Assembly (NCBI RefSeq): GCF_016808095.1
Contig: NC_068972.1
Coordinates: forward strand, 22,312,289 to 22,376,288
Source of the DNA: Vigna angularis
Taxonomy: Eukaryota; Streptophyta; Magnoliopsida; Fabales; Fabaceae
Length of the DNA: 64,000 bases
Direction of reading: 5' to 3'
Shown here: positions 1 through 12,616 of the stretch, in pieces
How the letters are laid out: each line of letters begins with the position of its first letter
Position numbering within the stretch: position 1 is the first letter of the stretch
Program-made: the position numbers and the translations under genes
The notes under the pieces: model-generated
Databases searched by the model: none
What the model saw: the letters and a program-made list of their open reading frames with translations, nothing else
What the model was told of the DNA's origin: nothing

Positions 1-251
1 ATAAATGATAGATTTTGTAAAAATATGTAAAATATGCTTGCTAAAAAATACAAATTAATCTAATGTGTATTGTTAGAATTATTTAATCATTGAATTGCCA
101 GACTTGTTTAGTATCTACTGTTAGGCCGTCTAATCAATATATATGGACATATTTGTTTAATGTGTATTGTTAGACTCATTTAATTGTTATATGCATAGAC
201 TCATGTAATGTGTATTGCAATACTCCTCTAATATGTAATGTGTATTAACTG
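1..251. repeat. Degenerate tandem repeat, left part
   Basis: The stretch repeats variants of a phrase close to TTTAATGTGTATTGTTAGACTCA with irregular spacing. The same phrases resume at 13313-13530, just after the solo LTR ends, so one repeat tract was split by that insertion. No coding sequence is visible. Confidence 0.6.
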
Positions 252-2822
252 AGTTGTGTAATATCCCGTTTTTAATAGTAAAAATACTACTAAAATGAAA
301 TATCACATATAAGATAATGGAACCACTATAAAAAAAACAAATCTACAAATGACAAGCTCTACACTTGTAGAATCATCTGAGTTCCCAACTTCTTCATCCT
401 CACCTCCTACTGGAACATCTGGAAAGACTATATCCCTAAGCTCACACCATTCAGGTGATCATCGCAAAGAGAAACAACACACGACATACAACACAGAAGT
501 AAGGGTAAGCTAGATACAAAGCAATTCATATCACCTTTATAATATAACATACATAAATCATTTATATCACATACATCAACCCAAACATCTTAACATACAA
601 AGACCTAGACTCACTATCCGAATATTCTATGGAATGTTGAGTTATAGAGGTTTCTGTACTGGTGTGATGGAACAGCTGGACCACCCCAAGCAACCACACC
701 AAGTTAGTCCGTTATCACTCGCCTTAGGCCAAGATAAAGCTCCTAGACTAGGACCTCCTGCTATTCTCATCACATGACTCATAGCTTGGATGATCATTAG
801 AATGTCAGGATAAACCCTCGACTAACTCCAGCCATTCATACTATCAACACTTGAAACCATACCGAAGGAGTTCCCTGTGGAACCCAAATTACCAACCATT
901 GATATCACATCACCTTTTCCTTGAATCCAGTTGGAACCATACTTATATTCATATACTTTCACATAGAATCACAACACATAACATTGATAATCATATAATC
1001 TCATAATTACTTATACATCATTCACATACATTGTACACACTTTAAGAAAACATATAAACTCTTAGTTAAAAATATGATATTTTAGCTCAGCACACCAATT
1101 ATGTTCGTTAAGCTAAAGTCCTCAGACAAAAAACCCACCTTTACCACCACTCGTTGAGCGAATAAAACTGATAGTGCTCCCAGATTTAAACAATTCGCTC
1201 AGCACATACCATTCACTAAACGAAAGTCCTTAGACAGACAACCCACGTCTAACACCATTCGCTGAGCAAATCCACTCGCTCAGCGAGTCTGCATAATTCT
1301 GTAGCACCAAATCTGTAGAATTACGCAACCTACACCAAATTTACCAATTCTAACAATTTTTCCCAACTTCTAACTCTCCTAAATTGTGTTATATGCTTAA
1401 TTAAACTTAACTAAGCGTGTTTAAACCCTTCTAACATCAATCTAAACAAGTAGCTACATGATCTCAATAAAAAACTCACAAAAGCTCAACTTAGAGACTC
1501 AAATTGAATTCTACCACTTGTGGCACAATTCCAATTAACTTAGGGACTCTAACAAGTCCCATATGACTTACCAAGACTATTCAAACTGACCATTTGCACA
1601 CAGAACCCCAAACTCAAGTTTTCACTACTTCACTTCCTCAAAAACAAGTTCTAAACCAACTTGAACTCTACAATTCACCACCACACACTCCTAACTCAAT
1701 TCTCTTACAATTAAAGTGTTGAACATGACTCAAACCACTTCATAAGCAACCCAAACTTCATCAAATCAATTCATCAACCATTTCTCACCATTTCACTACC
1801 TTAGACCCTATTTTAGACCAAATAACCAACAACCAAGATTACTCTTTTCCTTTGACAGTTCAATTAGCCCAATTCACGTTATCAACATCAATTTCAACAT
1901 CACAAACATACACACAACAGATTCAACATGTTTACAACATCCATCAACATACAAAACATGAATTTCACCAAATTTTTCAACTAAACAGTTAAATCATCAT
2001 ATATCATCAAACTCACACCACATACTTCAATTAAAAGCAATTATCTAACTTCTCTTACCTCTATCCAACTCACAGCTCTAAAAGTACCCCGACAGAGGCT
2101 TGCACCGCAAGGAATTTCTAAAACACTTACAACTCACTGATTGGAGATTAAAAAGAAACATTAGAACCCCAAATTAACCAACAAAGTGTCGCAACCGGAA
2201 TCGCGACAGGACGACGATCCAAAAAAAGAACGGGTTTTGAAAAGAGATTTTGAGTCGCCACCATAGTTTATTATGAAAAACTACGGAAAAACCATAAAAT
2301 GATACGGCATGGTTTACAAGAACCAAATTCTAGGTTCGGGAGTCGGTTACGTGTAGGGAAGGTACTAACACCCTACAACGTCTGCCCTAAGGCAATACCT
2401 TTAACTAAATATGCGAATATGATGTGGTTTTCAAAATCTTTAACTATCCCCTAAAATAAAACTCTAAAGAAATAAAATATATTTTTTAATTTTTTGGGCC
2501 CGACAAGAATTGACCTTGCTCCTACGTATTCTCATTCAGAACGAGAAATCAGGGTTACGTAGTTCTTTCGGAAACTATTTGGAAAGTTTGTTTAGAGAAT
2601 TGTTTGAGAATTTTGTTTGGAAATGATTATGGATGATTTTCAATTTTTGGGAAGTGAACCTGACAAGCTCCTACGTATCTCCACTTTTGATAGAGAATCA
2701 AGGATCACGTAGTTCTGGCTGAAAGATTGTTCGTTTGAAAATGTAGATGTTTTTAGTTTTTGAAGGTTTTTTCCATTTTTGGTATTTTTTATAAAAAGAA
2801 AGTGGAAAGGTCTTTAGTACAA

Positions 2823-3230
2823 GGACGATGCGAGCAATCACATATATGCTTAACCTTTAAAATATTTTTTAGTATTTTTATTTTTTTTTATAAAAGAAAG
2901 AGAAAAGGTTTTAACACAAGGACGATGTGAGCGATCACACATGTGCTTAAACTTTAAAACATATTTTCTTGGTATTTTTTATAAAAGAAAAAGAAAATGT
3001 TTTTAACACAAGGACGATGCGAGCGATCACACACGTGCTTAACCTTTAAAATATTTTTTTTTATAAAAGATAGAGAAAAGGTTTTTTAGCACAAAAACGA
3101 TGTGAGCGATCACACATGTATTTAACCTTTAAAGTATTTTTTGTAATTTTTATTTAAGAAAGAAGAAAAGATTTCTAGCACAAGAACGATGCGAGCGATC
3201 ACACATGTGCTTAACTTTTAAAATATTTTT
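2823..3230. repeat. About five ~90-bp tandem repeats
   Basis: Units containing GACGATG(C/T)GAGCGATCACAC followed by GTGCTTAACCTTTAAAATAT start near 2823, 2920, 3012, 3096 and 3184. Spacing is therefore 84-97 bp. Each unit also has a TATAAAAGAAAG-type segment. The array lies inside the inner LTR-type element. Confidence 0.85.
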
Positions 3231-3668
3231 TTATAATTTTTATTATATATTTTATTGTTATGTATTATTATATTTTTTTTTTTAAAAAAGGTAGATATTT
3301 AAAATAGAGAACAAATGAAATAAGATACAATAGGAAACAAAACAAATGAAATAAAAGTAAATAAATAAATAAAATACATAATTATGGAGGTGCCTAAATG
3401 AGAAAATGGGGTGTCCAAATCATTTTTCCTTTTGTAAACAAACTGGGCCTAAACCCAAACTAAAAGGGGGTGTGGAAGTGAGAACAGGGGTGTCTAAACC
3501 AGGTTTATTTCGAATAACGGACTGGGCCCAAGCCCTAACGGAAAAGGGTGTGAATGGGAAGTGGGATTGCGAACGGGAGATGGACGCGTGCAAAGGGAAG
3601 ATAGAGTTTTTTTTGTTTCAAAAAAAGGATCTGGCCCAAGAACCGGGGCCCAAGGGTTTGGGTTATTT

Positions 3669-4570
3669 CCCTCACTCAGGAGCATTAGGGGTTTCCCACC
3701 TCCGCCCCATTCGTGTTAAACGAGACCAAAGTCTCCTTTTCCCTCCACTTGAATCCAAAGGGAGCTGAGCTCCTCCACGCACGCCCAAGCCTCCACCCGA
3801 CCGGCAGCCGCGAGCCACGGTCCGTGACGACGTTCGTTGTTGGAGCCGTCGCCGATCGAGGCGAAAGCTCACCTCTTCCGCTGCTCGTCGCGCGCGAGCT
3901 GGACACGCCCTCGCCGCCGCCAACGACGCCCATTTCCAGCTCCATCGCTCACTGCCGGGATCATCGCCGTCCACAACGTCAGACCCTCTTTTCCTTCTCT
4001 TCTTCCCGCATTAGAGAAGTTCTCACGCTTCTCCGTCAATCGCCGCTTGAGCGATCCCGGTTGCCTCGAACCAGGGCACCGCCAGCGCCGCGAGTCACGA
4101 CCAAGGTCGTCGCCGGTCACCGCCTTGACGTCCTCCACCGCCACGACCAAATCCATCTCTACCCCTAAAACCGTCACCATCGCAGCCACTCCTGAAACTA
4201 CCACCGCGCCTACCACCTCTAGGGGTCCCATTGTTTAGTTACCAGAGAATACAGTGCCGAGGCCATGTTTGAGGGTTAACCCCTTCGTTGGCGGCTTGAG
4301 GTGAACAGAGGAAGGGGACTTAGTTCCGTTATCAGACTGGGTTTGTCATTGCTGTAATGGATTCGGGGTGGGTGTTTGGATTAATTCTTTTTCTTGCAGG
4401 AAAACGGCATTGGAGATTTCGGTATTACAAGTCGGGTTGACGATGATAATGGAGTTGTGTACGAGGAATATCAGTTTGCAGGTTTGGGTTCTGCAAAGAG
4501 AGCACTGGTCTCTAATTGTTGAAGGTCGTGAGGCGTTGACAGAGAATGGAGGAATCAGCTGAAGCAAATT
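3669..4570 (+). other. GC-rich, exon-like island inside the inner LTR
   Basis: The stretch 3669-4240 is rich in C, G and CCG/CGC in an otherwise AT-rich element, and is open in several frames on both strands (for example 3713-4168 on plus). Downstream, a pyrimidine tract ends in a good acceptor, TTTTTCTTGCAG, at about 4388-4399. I recognise no protein family. It could be the LTR promoter and 5' leader, or a captured host 5' exon. No CDS is called. Confidence 0.4.
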
Positions 4571-5730
4571 TGGGTTTCTGTTTGTTGGGATGAATGAATA
4601 ACAAACAATGTGCAGAAGCAAATCATGTATACTCAATATAATTGCAAGTTCAATACGAGCAGACAAAGGCAGGCGTTATCAAGTCAAAACAGAAGCAGAA
4701 ACCCAATTAAGAGTAGATTGTAATCATCTAACATTCATAACTTTTGCGAGCGATGAAGCGAAGGAGAACTTACCTTCTATGTTTGCGTTTTTCTCTCGTA
4801 AGTCCTTGTAATCCTTTTTCTTGTGATTCAACTTCACTTCTTTTCTTCAGTCCCCTCAGCATTAGACACAGGGAGGCACTTTAAAGAAACACTATTTTTC
4901 TGCTTCGTAAGTACTAGGGAGAATGGTCATGAGAGTGAACTCCAGTTGGTGATATCCAACGAGTGAATGAAGGAGGATTTTGTTTTTGCAGTTAATGGTG
5001 TGGGTTGAGGGAATAGTGGGTTCCTGTGATGTGCGTGATGAGGAAATAGAGAAGAGGGTGAGAGGTGAATGATGGATGTAATGGAGGAGAAAGTGGGTTC
5101 ATCAGAAGTTCACATATATGCTTCTCTGTGTTGAGGCCTTGGCAATGGTTATTGGAATGCAAGATGAATTTGTTCAACGAATGGCCAGGGGTTTTTCTTT
5201 CAGCTTCTTTGGGAAGACGGAGATATGAAGAGAAACTCATCCGTTTTGTCTGTGCCCAGTGGTTCTTGATGGTTCCCACATGAATAGTATGTGAAGGGTG
5301 AGTACCAATATTGCTCCCAGGATCATTCTTTTTTTTGATTGATTTTTCTTTTTTTGTCTTTTTCCTTGCGTGAGGACTTCAGCCTCCCGACACTCCATTG
5401 CTTCATGCCACCCTATTGCCAGCATTTCTTCTTACTGCAACTGGCTAAAGCTATTGCTTCTTGCTGCAGCATAGGTCTGAGCCAAAGATTTTCACCAAAA
5501 AATGATAGATGCGCAAAGATTTAAGACCAAAAAAAAAAAGAAAAAAGTTGATAGCATTGAAAACAGAAATGAACGTTAAGTGCAATCTGGTGATCACTTT
5601 TTTTGTTTGTTTGTTTTCCTTTAAAAGAGACTAAATAAAATACAATAAAATAAACTAATATTAAATAAATTCAGAATAATAACATAAAATGAAATAAAAT
5701 AATTATATAGTATAATATGATAAAAAATAG

Positions 5731-6086
5731 AATTAAAATAATAAAGTAAAGTGGAACAAAATGAAATACGATAACGTAAAATAAAAAGAATTAAAATAAA
5801 ATAATATAAAATGAAAATGAAATAAAATTAGATACGGAATAAAATAAAATAACGTATAATTAACATAAAATAAGAAACGAAATAAACTAATGTAATAATA
5901 ATGAAATATAATAAAAATAATAGAAAATAATAATAAAAATAATACATGAAATAGAATTAAAGTAATAAAGTAAAATAGAATAATATAAAAATATAAATAA
6001 ATATAATAAGATCAAACATAATAAAATAATAATAAAAACATTATTATCTTGTTATCTAGTCATTCGGACGAAATTGGATGTTGACA
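5731..6086. repeat. Direct duplication of the LTR end (first copy)
   Basis: AT-rich AATAAAATA-type sequence ending in GAAATTGGATGTTGACA. It matches 7156-7375 joined to 12789-12935 almost exactly, apart from a 12-bp insertion near 7190 in the second copy and shorter internal indels. The second copy is split by the MULE. Confidence 0.85.
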
Positions 6087-6106
6087 ATATACATATAATC
6101 AATTTC

Positions 6107-6680
6107 ATTTTAAATTATAAACAATTTCAACTTATGTTTTTTTATAGTTAGTGAACATATCACGAATGCTAACTAGCATAACTAATTGTAAACATATCTC
6201 TTGTGCAAAGAATGGAAGACATGTGTTATGGAGGGAACATTAGAGTTAGGAATTTCAAGTGTCTAGTGTCTAGTTATATTTTCTTTTCAGTCAGGACAAT
6301 AAATATTATATTGTGACTAGTTCCTAACTAGCCTAGGCTTGTTAGGCTAGTTAGCATTCCAGATATGTCCACTAATTATAAAAAAAACATATAATTATTG
6401 TCTTGACTGAAAAGAAAATATAACTAAACACTGAGCACTTGAAATTCCTAACTCTAATGTTCCCTTCATAATACATGTTTTCCATACTTTGCACATCAGA
6501 TATGTTAACAATTAGTTAGGCTAGTTAGCATTCATGATATGTCCACTAATTATAAAAAAAACATAAGTTGAAATTGTTTATAATTTAAAATTTACTATTA
6601 GTTAGGCTAGTTAGCATTCATGATATGTCCACTCATTATGAAAAAACATAAGTTGAAATTGTTTATAATTTAAAATGAAA
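6107..6680. repeat. Foldback (large inverted repeat) element
   Basis: The left arm, about 6107-6302, is the imperfect reverse complement of about 6398-6590. It runs from ATTTTAAATTATAAACAATT to CTTTTCAGTCAGGACAATAA. The outer end of the right arm is repeated again in tandem at about 6590-6680. A ~95-bp spacer lies between the arms, and a short (AT)n follows at about 6688-6717. No ORF is present. It resembles a foldback MITE and would form a long hairpin. Confidence 0.75.
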
Positions 6681-6683
6681 TTG

Positions 6684-6722
<39 letters not shown>

Positions 6723-7375
6723 ATATAATATAAAATTTAAATATTAAGAAAGTCATTAATGAAATAGGGAGAAAAATATTGTTGATAATTCTTTTATTTT
6801 GACACAAATTATAGTACAATATTTTAGATTAAAATTTGATTTTGTGTAATTAATGTATTACAAAAAAATTAATAAAGTTTATTTGCCAACATTATTGAAT
6901 TAGCTTTTACATCCTAAATAAACTATAAATAGACATCATTTTGCTTACTCATTCTCCTCATCTCCATAAAATATTCACTCATTCTCCATAATATATTCAT
7001 TCATAATGAAATTTTTTTTTTGTTTTCATTGTGTTTTTCTTATTTCATGATTCTAGTAAAGGATTTGACTAGATAGTAGAAATTTGGCCAATAGGATTTT
7101 GTTCCATAAATCACTACAACACAACCAAAATAAGACCAACATTCACAACACAACCAATTAAAATAATAAAGTAAAGTGGAACAAAATGAAAAAGAAATGG
7201 AATACGATAACGTAAAATAAAAAGAATTAAAATAAAATAATATAAAATGAAAATGAAATAAAATTAGATACGGAATAAAATAAAATAACGTATAATTAAC
7301 ATAAAATAAGAAACGAAATAAACTAATGTAATAATAATGAAATATAATAAAAATAATAGAAAATAATAATAATAA

Positions 7376-7547
7376 GGGTTAAATATGTTTTTAGTCCCTA
7401 AACTATTGACCGTTTCTGGTTTTCGTCCCTCTTTCAAAGTAAGGTACGATTTGGTCCTCAATCTTTTCGAAACTTTGGTTTTAGTCCTCGAAAACTAACA
7501 CCGTTAAATATGTGCTGATGTGTCCAACGTCTCTGTCCACGTGTTCT
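7376..7547 (+). repeat. MULE 5' terminal inverted repeat
   Basis: Starts GGGTTAAATATGTTTTTAGT. It is the reverse complement of 12617-12788 except at about three positions. It presumably contains the transposase-gene promoter. A spliced 5' leader seems likely: a donor lies after 7806 (CAAG|GTAATG) and an acceptor at 7931-7936 (TTGTAG), just before the ATG at 7942. Confidence 0.9.
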
Positions 7548-7941
7548 TGGTTTTTTGCTGACGTGTGTTAAGTCGAACTGATTCCTCTTTAATCTTGAAT
7601 GAAATTGGCACTCAAAATCAGTTACAATTGGTGTTGGTGTTGCTGTTCTTTGTTTGGGTTTGGTTCGTGGTTCATCTGCGCGTGCATTTTCGTGGTTCAT
7701 GTGTTCGTTATTTGCGTTTGGTTCGTGAAAGAAAGGGATTTCTTTGTGGTTCGTTGAGGTGGTTCGTTGAAGAAGAAAGGCGATTGTGTGTGGTTCGTTG
7801 TGCAAGGTAATGTTTTAGTTTAAGTTTAACTTGTTTTCTCTGTGATTCGTTGAACAAGAAAAGCAATTGTGTGTGTAATGGGCATTCCGCTGTACATTGT
7901 CAGTCTAATGTGGGAAGTTTTCATTTGACCTTGTAGGAAAA

Positions 7942-10900
7942 ATGGTTTTTGACGTGTGTTTGTATCATATGGGGAAGTTCATGAAGAACAAGGGTCTACA
8001 ATATGTGGGAGGAGAGATACATGTTATTAGGGGAATCGATCCCGACATGTGGTCATACTTTGAAGCTGTGGGATTTGTTAGAGAATTCAAGTACTGTGGA
8101 GAGTTCAAACTTTGGTGGAAGGGTTCCAAACAAAAGGCAATGAACAACCTCAGACCACTGACAGATGACAGAGAAGCCCTTTTGTTGGCTAACTATGCAG
8201 AGACAAATAAGGAGGAAGTTGAAATCTATGTTCAACATGGCCAACCCAGTCAGGCAGAGGAAATTTGTTTTCTTACATTTGGTGAGGAGGCAGAGGAAGT
8301 AAGAGTACATGAGATGGAGGAAGAGGTTGTTATGGATGAAGAAGATATTGGTGGGGTGGAGGGAAATGTTGAAGTAGAAGACTTGGTAGTAGATGACGAA
8401 GAGGGGAATGTTGAGGGAGAAATTGTGGAAGAGGGGAATGTTGAGGGAGATGAAGAAGAAGGTGAAGAAGAAGATGAAGAGTAAGATGAAGAAGAAGAAG
8501 ATGAAGAAGAAGATGAAGAGGGCAATGTTCTTGAGGACGAAGGGGTGGAAAATGTTGATGAAAGTGAAGATGAGAGAATGGCAAATGGTGATGATGGGTT
8601 TGGGATGGACAATGTCACGGTGGAGGAAGATAGAAGAAATATTAATCCAGTTTTGGATAGGTGGAAGAGAATGAAAAACAAAAATACAAATGTTAGGAGC
8701 ACATTTGTAGATAGTGATGGGGCATTTGTCATTAACGAAGAAGTTGGAGAGCATGAGATAAATGAAGTTTATGATACAGAAGAGTTGTCCTCAAATGTAG
8801 ATAGTGATGAGGATAAGAGGGACAATAAAAGGCACTTTCCAAAGTATAAAGCAGAAGATATGACTAAGGGATTCAAATTTAGATTGGGAATGGAGTTTAA
8901 GTGTTTGAAGGATTTTAAGAGTGCCGTACAAGAGCATAGCGTTTTGAATGGAAAAGAAGTGAAGTTTGTGAAGAATGATTTGAAGAGGGTAAGGGCAGTT
9001 TGTAAGAAGGGGTGTGGTTTTGTTATTATGGCTAGCAAGGTAGGAAGTAGGCAAACCTTTAGAGTCAAAACTCTAGTTCGGCACAAGTGTGGAAGGGGTT
9101 TTGGTAGCAAAAGTGCAAATGTACAATGGATTGCACAGGTTTTGGTTGCCAGATTTGTCAATGTTGCAGGCATGATAGTGAAACAAATCATAGATGAAAT
9201 ACAAAAGTCATATAGTGTTGGAATAACTCATTGGAAGGCTGGAAGAGCTAAGAGAATTGCAATGGATTGTTTAATGGGTGATGGAGAACGACAATATGCT
9301 CGTCTGGTTGACTATGTGGCTGAGTTATTAAGAGTCAAGGTTGGGACCTTCAAGATTAAGGTGAATCAACCCGAACCCACCCTACAACCAAGGTTTGGGT
9401 CATTTTACATGTGTTTGGAGGGTTGTAAGCAGGGGTTTTTAGGTAGTTGCAGACCATTTATTGGTGTAGATGGTTGTCACTTGAAGACAAGTTATGGAGG
9501 TCAGTTGTTAGTTGCAGTAGGAAGAGACCCTAATGACCAGTATTTCCCACTAGCTTTTGCTGTGGTAGAAACAGAATGCAAAGACACATGGATGTGGTTT
9601 TTGACACAGCTGCTTGATGATATTGGAGGCATAGATTGTCAAAGGTGGATCTTTATTTCGGATCAGCAAAAGGTACATTAAAATATGTAGTTTAGTTAGA
9701 AATTTATTTTGATTATGTAATACTTATTGGTGTATTATGGTTGCAGGGATTAATGTTAGTTTTTGATGATATCTTGAATGGAGTGGAACACAGGCTGTGT
9801 TTACGCCATTTATACAACAATTACAAGAAAAAATTTGGGGGAGGTTTGCTCATTAGAGACCTCATGATGGGGGCTGCGAAGGCAACATACTATAAGGAAT
9901 GGGAGAAAAAAATGGGTGAGTTAAAAAATCTGAATGTTGATGCCTTTAATTGGTTAATGGGTATACCAACTAAAAGTTGGTGTAAGCATGCTTTTAGTGC
10001 TTATCCTAGGTGTGATGTGTTGATCAATAACTTGTCAGAATCATTTAATAGTACTATTTTAATGGCAAGGGACAAACCAATAATTTCAATGATGGAATGA
10101 ATTAGATCATACATAATGAGTAGGTTTGCAAGTCTTAGAGAAAAAGTTGACTCATATCCTGGTGATGTTATGCCTAAACCGAGGAAAAGATTGGATATGG
10201 AGGTTGAAAAGAGTGGGAATTGGCTTCCGGTATGGGCAGGGGGTTCACAGTTTGAAGTAACTCATGGCTTTACCATGGACAAATTTGTTGTTGATTTAAG
10301 TAATCACACATGTACTTGTTACTTGTGGGATTTGGTAGGAATACCATGTAGACATGCGGTTGCTGCCATTCATTACAAATCAGAAAACCCAGAAAATTAT
10401 GTTCATCCTTACTATAAGAAAGATGCCTATAGAACTTGTTATGCACCAATTATAAGTCCTATCAATGGACAACAACTTTGGCCTACATTTGACTCTCCAA
10501 AACTACTACCTCCCATTTACAAAACACCTCCTGGGAGGCCAAAAAAATTAAGAAGACGAGAAGCTGATGAATATGTCAGCCATGGAAAATTGTCAAAGAC
10601 CAATACTGCTATGAGATGTAGCACTTGCAATGCATATGGACACAATGTAAGGACATGTAAAAAGAGCCAGAAAAGCAAGGTAAATCTTCTTGGTAATGTT
10701 ATTTACAAGTTGATTTATTACTTTTGTTATCTAACTATCTAACTATCTAACTATCTTACTCCTTTCATAGGACAAAAGGGGGGCTTCTACATCAACACCT
10801 GGATCTGCATCAAGAAGGGCTGCATCTACATCTGCATCAGAAGGTGGAAGGGTTGCATCTGCATCTGCATCAGAAGCTGGAAGGGGGGCATCTGCATCTG

Positions 10901-11118
10901 CATCACAAGCTGGAAGGGCTGCATCAATTGCTGGAAAGGGGGCATCTGCATCTGCACCACAAGCTGGAAGGAGATCAGCCAGAGATGCAGGGGTTGGGAC
11001 TGCTTCTACATCACAAGCTGGAGGATCTGCAACTATGCGTCAAGGGGCAAGAAGAGCATCCTCAAGATTGGCTGCACAAATTGTAGGGTCTCAAGGAAGT
11101 TGTAATTCAAGGATGTAA
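7942..11118 (+). pseudogene. MuDR-type MULE transposase (two nonsense codons)
   Basis: Encodes the DDE transposase that would cut at the MULE ends. Exons are 7942-9672, 9747-10679 and 10771-11118, with GT-AG introns. An N-terminal PB1-like segment (YVGGEIHVIRGIDP, about residues 20-35) is followed by a long Asp/Glu-rich region and a MuDR DNA-binding region. The catalytic core includes GVDGCHLKTSYGG. The SWIM zinc finger is CTCYLWDLVGIPCRHA, and a zinc knuckle follows (CSTCNAYGHNVRTC, CX2CX4HX4C). The C-terminal tail is Ala/Ser/Gly-rich. Two in-frame stops break it: TAA at 8482-8484 in the acidic run, where neighbours suggest GAA, and TGA at 10098-10100, where TGG would be expected. No frameshift was seen, and the reading frame is otherwise preserved. 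Family assignment is firm; activity is unlikely unless the stops are assembly errors. Confidence 0.9.
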
Positions 11119-11797
11119 TTTCAAGATTTGTAGTGGCTGTAGGGTCTCAAGGAAGTTGTATTTAAAGTAGTGGCTGTAGTGGACCACTTTTTTGTCTTGT
11201 AGTGACTGTAACCCTTTAAAGTATGTTGGGACCACTATTTGAACGACTTGTTTATTAATCAATATGGACCACTTTGCTTTGGTTTTACTTATGCTGTAAC
11301 TGGTTAAGCTGCTGTCTGCTATTAGTCCCTCTGCTGTCTGCTTTGCTTTGCTTTTTTTTATGCTGTAATTGCTTTTAGTGGTTTTAGTCCCTCTGCTGGG
11401 ACAAGCTACAATTTGGTGGCAGTTTGTGGTTTTAGTCCCTCTGCGCATTTCCCATTCTAAACCACCACTTTTGGTGCTAAAGAGCAACTCATACAGTGAT
11501 TTTTTCATCTCGAAGCTTTTAGCCTCTGCTGGCAGTTACTACATGTCAAATTTGGTAAAACAAAGTTGCTAAAATCATCACATTAACATTCCAAACTCGT
11601 TTTTGCAAAATTCACATTTAAACCCCCAAATTTTTAGCACTTTTTCTGATAAGTTGCAGAATTGGTAGTCAAAGCTGCTAATATTTGCAAACTATATAAC
11701 ACAAATGCACATAACACAACCATCAGGGCACAATTGAACTGAACTTCCACATTTTATTCAATTTAAAACTTGCTTGTACATCCACAACACAACCTAT

Positions 11798-12305
11798 CTA
11801 ATTACAATTTACCTTCAACACAAACAGAATACAAAACATGGCTGTTAATGCCCATGACAATACAAAAAACACCAACATCATTTTGAAATTTTTTCTCTCT
11901 TCCTCTAATTTCTTCTTCAACTTGTCCTTCTTCTTCATTAGATCCAACACCACATTTTCAATACACACTTCAACTTCTTCACTCTTCCTTTGTAAGCTTC
12001 CTTCCATTTCGAAATCTCCTTCATCAACCCATTCAAAGAAGTTACAGCTTGAATTACTCTGCAAATGAAAATAACAAATCAATAATACAATATTCAACAC
12101 AATAAATAAAGCTTTTATTCTCACTTACTGCCCAATTTCTACATCTATAAAATAGTCTCCCTTTGTTCTTCAATGTAGTTTCCTTCAACAACAACAATCT
12201 TTCCCCACAACCACAGTTTTTTGAAGCTAAGTGAGAGGATCCACATGTTTGGGACATTCCAGAACCTATGCTCCTTGGTGTGCAACCTCCTCTATCACCT
12301 TTCAT
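11798..12305 (-). CDS. GRF-zinc-finger small membrane protein, MULE companion gene
   Basis: Two exons, 12129-12305 and 11798-12058, joined by a GT-AG intron (GCA|GTAAGT; TTTGCAG|AG), give 145 aa. About residues 32-70 look like a GRF zinc finger: CGCGE, then RLFYRCRNW, then CNFFEWVDE. In the family, three or four Cys/His ligands of this kind bind zinc and single-stranded nucleic acid. A charged helical segment (MKKKDKLKKKLEEERKNF) likely forms a coiled coil. A hydrophobic stretch near the C terminus (MMLVFFVLSWALTAMFCILF) looks like one membrane span. It is intact and convergent with the transposase, 680 bp from its end. GRF proteins of this shape are common in plant genomes and often lie near transposons. 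Function is unknown; a role in MULE transposition is inference. Confidence 0.75.
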
Positions 12306-12616
12306 TTCCCTTCAAAAGTGATTAACAAAGAAACTGAAGTTCGAAACCAAAACCCTTCAACAAAACCCTATATCCCCAAATCCATCCATCAATTTAAACC
12401 AAAACAGAGACGAATATGAACTTACGTGCCCAACTCCACCAATGCCCAAGAAGGTGATATCCAAGCTTGAACCTTGACTTCGTCTTTGCTCAAATCCTTC
12501 ACACAACACTTTGCAGTGAAAGTAATAAACCAAACTTTACCAATGTTGGATTAACTTTGCATTTCAGCTGTAACAACACCTGGACAGAGACGTTAGAACA
12601 CGTGGACACAGACGTT

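Noticed and set aside
3672..4238. Overlapping 86-151-codon ORFs on both strands
   Set aside because: The high GC content removes stops in all frames; no family or consistent codon pattern, so only a GC-rich island is reported.
7565..7810. 81-codon plus ORF before the MULE transposase
   Set aside because: It lies in the likely 5' leader next to the inverted repeat, ends at a donor site and has no recognisable domain.
8053..8754. Serine-rich and phenylalanine/isoleucine-rich minus-strand ORFs
   Set aside because: They are the antisense of the Asp/Glu-rich part of the MULE transposase.
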